Assembly: GCA_020634455.1 (NCBI GenBank)
Contig: JACKBQ010000001.1
Location: 3,286,001-3,350,000 of the forward strand
Origin: Ardenticatenaceae bacterium
Lineage (GTDB): Bacteria; Chloroflexota; Anaerolineae; Promineifilales; Promineifilaceae
Reading direction: 5' to 3'
Length of the DNA stretch: 64,000 bases
Shown here: one piece after another, positions 25,839 through 35,104 of the stretch
Layout: the number at the start of each line of letters is the position of its first letter
Position numbering within the stretch: position 1 is the stretch's first letter
Notes under the pieces: generated by a model
Databases searched by the model: none
Told to the model about the DNA's origin: nothing
Seen by the model: the letters and a program-made list of their open reading frames with translations, nothing else
Translations under genes and position numbers: made by a program

Positions 25839-28073
25839 ATGATTGCTCAATTCAAGAGAATCCCCCATCTGTGGCCACCAACGGGCGATCTATACAATAA
25901 CAAACACCTGTTGCGGACTGTTGCCTGGACGGGTTTGTTGATAACGGCCGTTTCTGGCTTACTTCTACTCATCTTTCCCATCATTGAATATGCTGCCTTT
26001 AGCTTCTTTACTTCCAGCCTGATTTATATCCTGGTATTGCTTCTGTTAAGATGGGATTACCCTCGCGCTGCCAGCTACACCTTCATCCTTTTGCACTGGA
26101 TCGTCGTTACCGTAACAATCTTTTTGTTTGGCAATGCCAACACCCCCATTTTTAACGTTTATTACATCCTTACGCTGTTGGCTTTGCTGCTTTTTAATAA
26201 CCAGCAAGGGTATGCTGTGGCGGTTGCCAGCCTGATTGTCGGGTTTGTAAGCTGGTGGCTACAAGCCGATGGGCAAACATCGCTGCCCATGATTCAGCAA
26301 ACCAACAACAGCCTGTGGTTAACCCAGGCAGTCCTGTTTACCACAACCACCCTCCTGTTTAGCTACATTCGCTTTTACGTGCGACGAGCCAATCAATCAG
26401 TTCTGGTCTCTAGCCAGGCTTTGGCCCAGCGCAATGAAGAGCTAGAAAACATTCGTGTGCAGCTAGAAAAAGAAGTAAAAGTGCGCACGGCCGAATTGAC
26501 CGCAGCCAAAGAAACGGCCGAAAAAGCCAGCATGGCCAAAAGTGAATTCCTGGCCAACATGAGCCATGAAATTCGTACCCCGCTCAATGCCGTCATCGGC
26601 ATGGCCAGCCTGATGCTGGATACAGACCTGACGCCGGAGCAAAAGGAGTTCGCCGCTACCATCCGTAGCGGCAGCAGCAGCCTGCTGGGCATCATCAACG
26701 ATATCCTGGACTTCTCTAAAATTGAGGCTGGTAAAATGGTGCTGGAGGAACAGCCATTTTTCTTGCGTGCCTGTTTGCAAGATGCGCTAGAGCTGGTTGC
26801 TCCCAACGCCATCAAAAAGCAGCTAGAGCTGCTTTACCAGGTAGACCCCGCGCTGCCCGCCATGTTTTTGGGCGATATTTCTCGCGTGCGCCAAATTTTG
26901 GTGAATCTCATCAATAACGCCGTCAAATTTACCCTTCAAGGGGAAGTGGTCATTTTTGTGACGAACCACGCCCAGTCGGATGGCTCCCACCTGCTGCACT
27001 TTACCGTGCGCGACACAGGCATTGGCATTCCCGAAGACCGCCTGAGTGTGCTGTTTGAATCATTTACCCAGGTGGAGGTTTCTACGTCGCGGATGTTTGG
27101 CGGCACTGGTTTGGGGCTGGCAATTAGCAAACGATTAGCAGAACTCATGGGGGGCACGCTTTGGGTGGAAAGCAAGCCGGGCATTGGCTCAAATTTTCAT
27201 TTCACAGTGCGTTTGCATACAGAGCCAAGTCCCGAACAGCCGCACCTCTCGCCAGAACAGCCGATTTTACGCGGTAAATCGGTTGCCATTGTGGATGAGA
27301 ATGCAACCTCGCGGAAGATTTTGCGCGATCAACTGGTTTATTGGGATATTGAGGCGCATCTGTTTGCCAATGGCAGTACGGCAAATCAATGGCTAAAAAC
27401 ACACAATGCAGATGCTTTGGTTCTGGATTTACAAGCCCCGATGATGAGCGGCACGATGTTATCTGACGCGATGGAACGTGTGCCAGCCTTTACCAAAATC
27501 CCGCTCATTTTGATGTCTACGTCAGTGAGACGGCCGTCTCTCCCTGAAAAATTTCCCATCGTCGCCTACCTCAAAAAACCGATCCACCCGGCCAGCCTGT
27601 ATGACGCCCTCTTGCAAATATTTGGCGGTTCAGATCACCCAGCGGAACCGCCTCAGGATAAATCAGGTGAATTTGATAAAACAATGGGTGTCCGCCATCC
27701 GCTGCGCATTTTGGTCGCTGAAGACAACAAAATTAACCAGGTTGTGCTCTTGCGCATGTTAGAACGGCTGGGCTACCGGGCGGATATTGTCAGCGATGGG
27801 CAAGAAGTGCTGGTCGCCTTGGAGCGCCAAATTTACGATGTGGTGCTGATGGATATCCAGATGCCCAATCTGGATGGCGTGGCGGCAACCCGGTTAATTC
27901 ACGAGCGATGGCCCGCGCCTCAGCGCCCCAGGGTGGTGGCCATGACCGCCTACGCCCTAAAAGGAGACCGGGAGCGGTATCTGGCGCTTGGCATGGATGA
28001 GTACATCAGTAAACCGATAGCGGTCAACGAGCTGGTGTCGGCCCTTTACGATTGCCAGCCATTGGCAGCATAA
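25839..28073 (+). CDS. Membrane hybrid histidine kinase with two receivers
   Basis: 744 residues. Six N-terminal membrane spans (about 28-180), a coiled linker, HisKA with SHEIRTP (H243), HATPase with NAVKF and GTGLGLAI, a first receiver (about 483-600; Asp in VLDLQ) and a second canonical receiver (about 630-742; Asp in LMDIQMPNLDG, Lys in ISKPI). BarA/ArcB-like phosphorelay logic but without an HPt domain. An AGAAAGGAATG-type ribosome site lies before ATG 25839. The partner regulator is not evident in the neighbourhood. Confidence 0.88.
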   Translation: MIAQFKRIPHLWPPTGDLYNNKHLLRTVAWTGLLITAVSGLLLLIFPIIEYAAFSFFTSSLIYILVLLLLRWDYPRAASYTFILLHWIVVTVTIFLFGNANTPIFNVYYILTLLALLLFNNQQGYAVAVASLIVGFVSWWLQADGQTSLPMIQQTNNSLWLTQAVLFTTTTLLFSYIRFYVRRANQSVLVSSQALAQRNEELENIRVQLEKEVKVRTAELTAAKETAEKASMAKSEFLANMSHEIRTPLNAVIGMASLMLDTDLTPEQKEFAATIRSGSSSLLGIINDILDFSKIEAGKMVLEEQPFFLRACLQDALELVAPNAIKKQLELLYQVDPALPAMFLGDISRVRQILVNLINNAVKFTLQGEVVIFVTNHAQSDGSHLLHFTVRDTGIGIPEDRLSVLFESFTQVEVSTSRMFGGTGLGLAISKRLAELMGGTLWVESKPGIGSNFHFTVRLHTEPSPEQPHLSPEQPILRGKSVAIVDENATSRKILRDQLVYWDIEAHLFANGSTANQWLKTHNADALVLDLQAPMMSGTMLSDAMERVPAFTKIPLILMSTSVRRPSLPEKFPIVAYLKKPIHPASLYDALLQIFGGSDHPAEPPQDKSGEFDKTMGVRHPLRILVAEDNKINQVVLLRMLERLGYRADIVSDGQEVLVALERQIYDVVLMDIQMPNLDGVAATRLIHERWPAPQRPRVVAMTAYALKGDRERYLALGMDEYISKPIAVNELVSALYDCQPLAA

Positions 28074-28115
28074 ATCTTGCTTGTCAGCCCCCACTGGCTG
28101 CGCTAAACTTCGCCC

Positions 28116-29462
28116 ATGCGCGTTCTTCGACGTTTGTTCCCCTGGTTGCTTTTACTGGTTGCCGTGATTGTGGCGCTGTTTTTTATCTTTCGGCGCGATA
28201 CACAGGCAGCTTACGGAACGGCCGTTGCCCTCTGCCCCGGCCCCGATCTGTACGGCTACACCTGCGATAGCGGCACCGCATTTGCCTACATAGACGCCAC
28301 CACCGACACCCGCCTTTACCAGGATGACGGCATCGCCACGCTCGATTTACCGTTCCCCTTCACCTTTTACGGCACCACTTACACCCAAATTCGGGCTAGC
28401 AGCAACGGCAACCTGCAATTGGGCGGTAGCAATCCCTTCTTTGCCAATGGCTGCATGAATGAAGCGCCCGTGCCCAACATGGGCGACATGATTGCCCCGT
28501 ACTGGGATGACCTGGATTTAACTAGCTTTGGTTACCTGGAATATGATGTGGTGGGCGAAGCGCCCGACCGCATTTTTGTGCTGGAGTGGGACGACATTCC
28601 CCGCTTTGGCGACCCAGAAGACCGCGTGACCTTTGCTGTGCAGCTTTTTGAAGAAAGCCAGGACATCCTCTTTTTGTACGAAGACGTGACGCTGCTGGAA
28701 GGCAACAATGGCAGCAGCGCCACCATCGGCATCCAAAGCGAGGCGCAGGGATTGGCGCTGCAATTTGGCTGTAACCAACCAGTCGTTGCCAACGCCAGCC
28801 GCATTCGCTTCACGGAGCCAGAAGAGGCCAACGGAGATTTGGGTTTGGAAGTGGCTAGCATTGAACTGGCCCAAGCTGCACTCTCCACCACCGTTGCCCC
28901 CGAAACCTACGCCAAAGGGGATGTGCTCGATTTGATCCAGCAGCTTAATTTGCAAGGCGCAGCCGCCTTGCCTGGCATGAACACCCGCTGGCTCAGCCAA
29001 AGCCCACCCCGCACTGCCCGCTGGCAATGGCTCGATTTAACGGGCGATGGCCGGGATGACCTGCTGCTGGTGCGCGGCAGCACGGCTCAGCATCCCTACC
29101 TCACCGACCTACTGCTGCTCACGCCAGATACAAACGGCGCGTTCAGCTTGCTGCATCGCGAGACACTTTCCAGTCGCAGCCAGCCTATCCTGCGCCCAGA
29201 AATTATCGCTACAGGCGATCTGACTCAAAACGGTCGTGCCGATGTGTTGTTGTGGGATGCTGCCAGTGGTCAAAGTATGGTACTAACCAGCCAGGATGGG
29301 GCGATCCGCTTGCTAACCTTGCCAGATAATTGCCAGGGCAGTGCGGGGCTACTGGATTTGAATGCCGATGGGTTGCTAGAGGTGGTGCGCGATGGCTGTG
29401 ATGGTGAGAACGGCCGTACCACAATCCAATGGAACGGTAGCGAATTTGTCCCCATGCCCTGA
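28116..29462 (+). CDS. Secreted or membrane-anchored protein with FG-GAP-like C-terminus
   Basis: 448 residues. N-terminal span (about 8-27), then a beta-rich domain (FPFTFYG, ASSNGNLQLGG, PYWDDLDL) of a type frequent in Chloroflexota surface proteins, then a C-terminal half with D-x-DG-x-DD-like Ca-binding motifs (DLTGDGRDDLLL, DLTQNGRADVLL, DLNADGLLEV), as in FG-GAP/VCBS propeller repeats. It is probably a surface-exposed binding protein. No clear ribosome site; ATG chosen for the signal sequence. Confidence 0.72.
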   Translation: MRVLRRLFPWLLLLVAVIVALFFIFRRDTQAAYGTAVALCPGPDLYGYTCDSGTAFAYIDATTDTRLYQDDGIATLDLPFPFTFYGTTYTQIRASSNGNLQLGGSNPFFANGCMNEAPVPNMGDMIAPYWDDLDLTSFGYLEYDVVGEAPDRIFVLEWDDIPRFGDPEDRVTFAVQLFEESQDILFLYEDVTLLEGNNGSSATIGIQSEAQGLALQFGCNQPVVANASRIRFTEPEEANGDLGLEVASIELAQAALSTTVAPETYAKGDVLDLIQQLNLQGAAALPGMNTRWLSQSPPRTARWQWLDLTGDGRDDLLLVRGSTAQHPYLTDLLLLTPDTNGAFSLLHRETLSSRSQPILRPEIIATGDLTQNGRADVLLWDAASGQSMVLTSQDGAIRLLTLPDNCQGSAGLLDLNADGLLEVVRDGCDGENGRTTIQWNGSEFVPMP

Positions 29463-29653
29463 AATCTGCCCCAAACATTCCCCAAAAGACTTGCAAACTG
29501 CGAGTGAAAACGATACTATGCGCCCCAAACTTTTTTAGACACGCCACACACGTTTGGCGCCGCCATATACGTTTGGCGCAGTAATCGGCTAAAACGACCT
29601 TCACGATAGTTGACAACCTTTGCCGATTGCAAACCAAAATGGGAGATTGAAGC

Positions 29654-30349
29654 ATGTTTGAGGTCAATGGCACATACGCCAACCGCAAAGGTGAATACAC
29701 AGTTTTGGCAATCAATCCACCCAAAATGCGTGTACGCTACACTGAAGATGGCTCCGAAGCAGAGCTGAAAATAGACCTTCAGGCACGTATTTGGGAAAAC
29801 ATCGCCGCAGAATATGAGGCGAAGCAAGCCAGCCGCAGCGCACGCGCAGCCAAGCGTGCCGGGGTGGCCAATGCCAACCACTACATCAAAATTATTAGCG
29901 TACCGGCCGTAGATGAAATGAACTTTCCTGGCTGGCCAGAACGCATGGTGATGGCACCGTCCGCTGAAAGCAACATTAGGTTACAGTCCGGCGACCGCCT
30001 CATTTTTTATGCGCTGGAAACACAAACCTTCTTTGCTGTGGCCACCATTACCGGCGATTCGGTAGCCGCCAATCCAAAGGAATACTTTTTTGCCGTAGCG
30101 GCAGAAACGGCCGATTTCTTCCCCCTTGATATCGACGCCGTCTCCAGTAAGCTGGATAAAGGCGCTGATATCGACTCGGTCGAGCTGGAGAGTCAGCCTC
30201 GTTTCAAGCGGCTGCGTCTGGAGGCCGAAGCGTTCTACTCCATCAATGAGGACGACTTTGAACTGCTCGCCGAAGCGCTTACTGAAGTAGCTGAAGATGA
30301 AGAAGAGGAAGAAGAGGAAGAAGAAGAGTACGAAGAAGAGGAAGAATAA
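29654..30349 (+). CDS. Protein of unknown function with Glu-rich C-terminal tail
   Basis: 231 residues. A small N-terminal beta domain (FEVNGTYANRKGEYTVLAI, residues 2-20) is followed by a basic linker (SRSARAAKRAG), an EVE/PUA-like-looking mid region (INDRL-type FYALETQTFFAVATITGD), and a tail of nearly uninterrupted Glu with two Tyr (about 212-231). PUA/EVE domains read modified bases; this comparison is tentative. GGGAG ribosome site. It lies 47 bp upstream of metG in the same direction. Confidence 0.6.
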   Translation: MFEVNGTYANRKGEYTVLAINPPKMRVRYTEDGSEAELKIDLQARIWENIAAEYEAKQASRSARAAKRAGVANANHYIKIISVPAVDEMNFPGWPERMVMAPSAESNIRLQSGDRLIFYALETQTFFAVATITGDSVAANPKEYFFAVAAETADFFPLDIDAVSSKLDKGADIDSVELESQPRFKRLRLEAEAFYSINEDDFELLAEALTEVAEDEEEEEEEEEEYEEEEE

Positions 30350-30396
30350 AGCAGCTTGCTGTGTCCTCTGCGGCAATTAGTTAAATCGAGAAAATA

Positions 30397-32178
30397 ATGG
30401 ACAAAGAATATATTCTTGTTAGTGTGGCCTGGCCCTATGCCAACGCCGATATTCACCAGGGCAACGTGACGGGCTCTTACCTGCCCGCCGACATTTACGC
30501 CCGGTTTCACCGCCTGCGCGGCAACCATGTGCTCATGGTTTCCGGCTCCGACGGCCACGGCACCCCCGTAACCGTAAAAGCAGAAGAGATGGGCAAATCG
30601 GTGGCCGAGGTGTTTGATTATTACCACGGCCGTTTCCTGGCACTCTTCCAAAAAATGGGGCTCACTTACGACCTCTTCACCCACACCGATACCGAAAACC
30701 ATTTCAAAGTATCGCAAGATATGTTCCTCTCTTTGCTGGAAAACGAGTACATGTATCCCAAAGTGACCAAGCAAATGTACTCGCCCACCGCTAACAAATT
30801 CTTGCCGGATCGTTACGTTGAAGGTACCTGCCCTAAATGTGGTTACCATCCGGCACGCGGCGACCAATGCGACAACTGCAACACGCTCTTTGAAAGTGCT
30901 GCCGAGCTGCTCAATCCACGCAGCAAAACGGATGATTCCGCTTTGGAGCTGCGCGATACCGAGCACTTCTTCATTGATCTACCCGCCATCGCCGATGATG
31001 GCTTACAGGCGTGGATGCACGGTGAAGACAAAGCGTTTTGGCGGCCACAGGTGATCAACTTTGCCCGTAATTTTGTCGATCAGGGGCTTATTGGTCGGGC
31101 CATCACCCGCGATATGGATTGGGGCATCCCCGTGCCCGTGGAAGGGTACGAACACAAGGTGCTCTACGTCTGGTTTGAGGCGGTGATTGGCTACCTGTCG
31201 GCGGCGATTGAGTGGGCCAAAAACAGCGGCGACCCCGAAGCGTGGAAAAAGTGGTGGCAAAACCCCAAAGCCCGCACCGTTTACTTTATCGGCAAGGACA
31301 ACATTCCTTTCCACACCATTTTCTGGCCAGCCCAGCTGTACGGCTCCAAAGGGCTGTACAACGACGACCCGAAAGCCCAACTTAATCTGCCATATGACGT
31401 GCCCGCCAATGAGTTTATGAACATGGAAGGGCAAAAGATCAGCGGCAGCCGCAACTGGGGCGTCTGGATGCTGGATGCCCTGGAGCGACATGACCCAGAC
31501 CCGCTACGGTATTATTTAACGGCCGTTATGCCTGAAAGCCGCGACAGTGATTGGAGCTGGCAAGGGTACCTGGATCGCAACAACTCTGAACTGGTGGGCA
31601 ACTGGGGCAACCTGGTCAACCGCGTCCTCAATATGACCAAGCGCTACTTCAAAGGCGAAGTGCCAGACCCCGGCGAACTCACCGACAAAGATCTCGAGCT
31701 TTTGGCAGCGGTGGATGCCGGTTTTGATACCGTGGCTGAGTTGTACGACGGCTGCAAATTCCGCGCGGTGGTGCAGGAAAATCTGCGCCTCTCCAGCCTG
31801 GTGAACCAATACCTGGAAGATACCAGCCCATGGACCGCTGCCAAAACCGACATGCAGGCGACGGCTCGCTCGCTCTACACCACTATCCAGGCGATCAACG
31901 GCCTCAAGGTGCTGTGGGCACCGATTTTGCCCTTCACCAGCCAGACGTTGCACGAGATGTTGGGCGAAGACGGCCGTCTGTTTGGCGAGCAGGTGGTGGA
32001 AGAGTACGCCGAAAGCAGCAAGGTGCACCTGGGCTTGACGTACAAGGGGGAAACGGCCGTTGGCCACTGGTCTCGCACTGATATCCCCGTCGGCCGCAGT
32101 TTACCCGCGCCGCAACCGCTCTTCAAAAAGCTAGACCCATCCGTCGTTGAAGATGAATTGGGGCGATTAGGTCGCTAG
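30397..32178 (+). CDS. metG: Methionyl-tRNA synthetase
   Basis: 593 residues. Class I synthetase catalytic domain with VAWPYANADIHQGN at residues 10-23, a CP1 zinc knuckle (CPKCGY...CDNC), the WFEAVIGYLSA and GKDNIPFHTIFWPA segments, and an anticodon domain. The HIGH motif reads HQGN (H20-N23) and the KMSKS loop reads KISGS, both variant. There is no C-terminal tRNA-binding EMAP domain. It charges tRNA-Met for initiation and elongation; a second metG elsewhere cannot be excluded. Confidence 0.92.
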   Translation: MDKEYILVSVAWPYANADIHQGNVTGSYLPADIYARFHRLRGNHVLMVSGSDGHGTPVTVKAEEMGKSVAEVFDYYHGRFLALFQKMGLTYDLFTHTDTENHFKVSQDMFLSLLENEYMYPKVTKQMYSPTANKFLPDRYVEGTCPKCGYHPARGDQCDNCNTLFESAAELLNPRSKTDDSALELRDTEHFFIDLPAIADDGLQAWMHGEDKAFWRPQVINFARNFVDQGLIGRAITRDMDWGIPVPVEGYEHKVLYVWFEAVIGYLSAAIEWAKNSGDPEAWKKWWQNPKARTVYFIGKDNIPFHTIFWPAQLYGSKGLYNDDPKAQLNLPYDVPANEFMNMEGQKISGSRNWGVWMLDALERHDPDPLRYYLTAVMPESRDSDWSWQGYLDRNNSELVGNWGNLVNRVLNMTKRYFKGEVPDPGELTDKDLELLAAVDAGFDTVAELYDGCKFRAVVQENLRLSSLVNQYLEDTSPWTAAKTDMQATARSLYTTIQAINGLKVLWAPILPFTSQTLHEMLGEDGRLFGEQVVEEYAESSKVHLGLTYKGETAVGHWSRTDIPVGRSLPAPQPLFKKLDPSVVEDELGRLGR

Positions 32179-32349
32179 AGCGGTTGGTACGAGATTTATA
32201 CAAAGGTACGAAGGCAGGAAGGAACAAAGAATTTTCTTTGCTTCTTCCTGTCTTTGTTTCTTCGTAATAAAAAAGATAAAAGCGTGAGTGGAACGGCCGT
32301 TGTATAATCCCCCATATCCAACCTGTAACAACAAAAGAGAGTGTGTTCA

Positions 32350-34038
32350 ATGACCACCGACGATAAAAAAGTAATCTATTCGATGATGGGCGTGGGCAAA
32401 ATTGTGCCGCCCAACAAACAAATCTTGCGAGACATCTCCCTCTCCTACTTCTACGGAGCCAAAATTGGCGTTCTGGGGCTGAACGGCGCGGGTAAAAGCA
32501 CCCTGCTGCGCATTATGGCTGGGGTGGATACCGAATTTGTGGGGGAAACCGCGATTTCCCCCGGCTACACCATCGGCTATCTGGAACAAGAACCTCAGCT
32601 CGACGACAGCAAAACCGTGCGCGACATCGTGGAAGAAGGCGCGCAAGAAGTGGTCGATGCCCTGCGCGAGTTTGACGAAATCAATCTGAAATTTGGCGAG
32701 CCGATGACTGATAATGAAATGAACGACCTCATCGAGCGGCAGGGCGCATTGCAGGACAAGCTGGACCACATGGACGCCTGGAACCTGGACAGCCGCCTGG
32801 AATTGGCGATGGACGCCCTACGCACCCCGCCTGGGGATGCTTCCATTTCCACCTTGTCTGGCGGTGAGCGGCGGCGCGTGGCCCTGTGCCGCTTGCTGCT
32901 CAAGCAGCCAGACATCCTGCTGCTGGACGAACCCACCAACCACCTCGACGCCGAATCGGTCGCCTGGCTGGAGAAGCACTTGAAGCAATACCCTGGCACC
33001 GTCATCGCTGTGACGCACGACCGCTACTTTTTGGACAACGTGGCGGGCTGGATTTTGGAGCTGGATCGCGGCTACGGCATTCCCTGGAAAGGCAACTACT
33101 CCTCCTGGCTGGCGCAAAAGCAGGATCGATTGGCCCAGGAAGAAAAGAGCGAATCTGCCCGGCAAAAGACCCTCCAGCGTGAGTTGGAATGGATCAACAT
33201 GACCCCCAAGGGCAAGCAAACCAAGGCCAAAGCGCGTATCAACCGGTACAACGAACTGCTCTCTACCGAGCAGCAGCGCTCAAACGAAGACCGGGAAATC
33301 TACATTCCGCCGGGGCCACGCCTGGGCGACATCGTCATCGAGGCCAAGGACGTGCGCAAAGGGTATGGCCGTACGCTGCTGTACGAAGACCTCACCTTTG
33401 AGATTCCGGCAGGGGCGATTGTGGGCATCGTCGGGCCGAACGGCGCGGGGAAAACCACCCTCTTCCGCATGATTGTGGGCGAGGAGCAGCCGGACGGTGG
33501 CACCTTCCGCGTGGGGGATACGGTGCAGCTGGCCTACGTGGACCAAAGCCGAGACGATTTAGACCCGGACAAAACGGTCTGGCAAGAAATTTCCGAAGGC
33601 GAAGAGATGATGCAGTTGGGGCCGCGTCGGGTGAACTCACGCGCTTACGTGTCGCGCTTTAACTTTGCGGGCAGCGACCAGCAGAAAAAGGTGGGCACGC
33701 TCTCTGGCGGTGAGCGCAACCGGGTGCATCTGGCCAAGCTGCTCAAATCGGGCTGCAACCTGCTGCTGCTGGATGAGCCGACCAATGATCTGGATGTGAA
33801 CACGCTGCGGGCGCTGGAGCTGGGTTTAGAGAATTTTGCGGGATCGGCCGTTATCATTTCGCATGATCGCTGGTTTTTGGATCGCGTCGCCACGCACATT
33901 CTGGCGTTTGAGGGCGAGAGCCAGGCGCACTGGTTCATCGGCAGCTACAGCGAATATGAAGAGGATCGCCGCCAGCGCCTGGGCGACAAAGCGGAACGGC
34001 CGCATCGCATCACCTACCGCAAACTGACGCGGGATTAA
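32350..34038 (+). CDS. ettA: ABC-F ATPase, energy-dependent translational throttle EttA
   Basis: 562 residues from ATG 32350 (GTG 32341 in frame). Two ABC domains: Walker A GLNGAGKST and GPNGAGKTT, signatures LSGGERRR and LSGGERNR, Walker B LLLDEPTNHLDA and LLLDEPTNDLD. Both domains have Glu after Walker B. The linker between domains and the arm sequence (about 90-135) fit EttA rather than Uup or antibiotic-resistance ABC-F. EttA binds the ribosomal E site and gates elongation by ATP level. The 1.7-kb gene has no ACGGCCGT copy, the longest coding gap in the window. Confidence 0.92.
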   Translation: MTTDDKKVIYSMMGVGKIVPPNKQILRDISLSYFYGAKIGVLGLNGAGKSTLLRIMAGVDTEFVGETAISPGYTIGYLEQEPQLDDSKTVRDIVEEGAQEVVDALREFDEINLKFGEPMTDNEMNDLIERQGALQDKLDHMDAWNLDSRLELAMDALRTPPGDASISTLSGGERRRVALCRLLLKQPDILLLDEPTNHLDAESVAWLEKHLKQYPGTVIAVTHDRYFLDNVAGWILELDRGYGIPWKGNYSSWLAQKQDRLAQEEKSESARQKTLQRELEWINMTPKGKQTKAKARINRYNELLSTEQQRSNEDREIYIPPGPRLGDIVIEAKDVRKGYGRTLLYEDLTFEIPAGAIVGIVGPNGAGKTTLFRMIVGEEQPDGGTFRVGDTVQLAYVDQSRDDLDPDKTVWQEISEGEEMMQLGPRRVNSRAYVSRFNFAGSDQQKKVGTLSGGERNRVHLAKLLKSGCNLLLLDEPTNDLDVNTLRALELGLENFAGSAVIISHDRWFLDRVATHILAFEGESQAHWFIGSYSEYEEDRRQRLGDKAERPHRITYRKLTRD

Positions 34039-34050
34039 GAATTAACACAA

Positions 34051-34103
34051 GTAGCCGCGGATTCTTTCTGCGCCACGAACGCGCAGTAAGAATCCGCGGC
34101 TAC
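34051..34103. repeat. Long hairpin between convergent genes
   Basis: GTAGCCGCGGATTCTT (34051-34066) pairs exactly with 34088-34103, and an inner CTGCGC/GCGCAG (34068-34073 / 34081-34086) extends the stem after a T-T mismatch, leaving a 7-nt loop. Between the stops of ettA and the minus-strand gene, it could stop transcription from both sides, but it lacks T-runs. Confidence 0.85.
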
Positions 34104-34110
34104 GAGGGGG

Positions 34111-34893
34111 CTAGGTGGTTAGTTCCCAGGGGACATCTGGCCGAATTTGTTTGCCAATGCTGATTAGCTGGTCAATTCGGTTGGTGCGTTGCAGCATTTG
34201 AATGAGATTGAGCACCTTCAGCCGATGCTCGCCACCCGCCAGATTTTCATACGGTATGTCCAAATCGAAACACAGCGTTTGCAGATCGCCGTCGTCGAAG
34301 CGGTCGTCTAGAACCTGCCGCAGGTGCACCAGTAGATTGCGCGGAACCTGGGTTTTGGTAACGGCCGTTTCCCCCCGTTCTTGCTCCTTTGTCTGCTGCA
34401 CCTTAAATGCTTCCACCCGCCGCTTCCAATCGGCGAAAACCATCTGAAACTCATTGCTGGTGAGTAAATTTTCTTCGGGATTGATGTACATCACGTACCA
34501 ATCATATTTTGGCTCCAGCAACCCTTCATATTTCAACCCTTCTTCCGCAATCACCAACAGCGGATGCCCCAATGTGTATGCCATTGTCGCTTCAATCTGG
34601 TTCCAGACGGTGGGCAAATTCAGCCCCTGAAGCTGCGTTTCTTGCGGGCTGTTTCGCTTGTCTACCGCTTCGATGAGGTGGGTGCGTTCATAAGCCAGAA
34701 TGATTGACCCCACGCATTCGTGCATCAATTTTTTGATAGCCACCAACGGCTGCTCACTAGAAAAAAACGTGCGTCCCACTGTTTGCGGCAGCATATCATT
34801 CATCTTGATGTAGGATTCGACGGTATCGGCCAGTTGCTGGTGCAGCTTGTTGGCGGTTGTGCCGAGACTCAAAAAAATTTTTGTGGTTGACAT
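34111..34893 (-). CDS. Putative conflict-system protein: SLOG/TIR-like domain plus effector-associated domain
   Basis: 260 residues, soluble. Residues ~4-160 have the pattern of predicted nucleotide-sensing SLOG/TIR-like domains: an initial KIFLSLG strand, ECVGSIILAYER, PTVWNQIEATMAY (94-106) and EGLL..YDWYV (123-134). Residues ~186-256 (LLVHLRQVLDDRFDDGDLQTL, then CFDLDIPYENLAG) match the effector-associated domain type (EAD7-like) that recruits effectors in bacterial immunity and signalling systems. No nuclease, protease or CHAT/NACHT gene is adjacent, so a partner would act in trans. Domain calls are from remembered patterns. GGAGGTACC ribosome site before ATG. Confidence 0.6.
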   Translation of the reverse strand: MSTTKIFLSLGTTANKLHQQLADTVESYIKMNDMLPQTVGRTFFSSEQPLVAIKKLMHECVGSIILAYERTHLIEAVDKRNSPQETQLQGLNLPTVWNQIEATMAYTLGHPLLVIAEEGLKYEGLLEPKYDWYVMYINPEENLLTSNEFQMVFADWKRRVEAFKVQQTKEQERGETAVTKTQVPRNLLVHLRQVLDDRFDDGDLQTLCFDLDIPYENLAGGEHRLKVLNLIQMLQRTNRIDQLISIGKQIRPDVPWELTT

Positions 34894-35104
34894 CGGTACC
34901 TCCAGGTTTCAATTGCGGTGACGATTTAATTGTAGCAGGAGAAATGGGCGGTGAGTAGCAAGCACGCCCAATTTTGCCTGGCAGCGGCGCATCACCTTCA
35001 TGGGAATTGTAATCAAACCGAGTAAAATAGGCGGAACAAACCACCTCATACTCAGTAGGCAGTTGGTCTTAAGGCAAAACTGTTTGCTGAGCGAAGTTTA
35101 GAAG

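Noticed and set aside
30235..30966. Minus-strand ORF with a long Ser run
   Set aside because: Complement of the Glu-rich tail and of metG.
34051..34103. Rho-independent terminator call for the long hairpin
   Set aside because: Strong stem but no T-run on either strand, so it was kept as a repeat/hairpin only.
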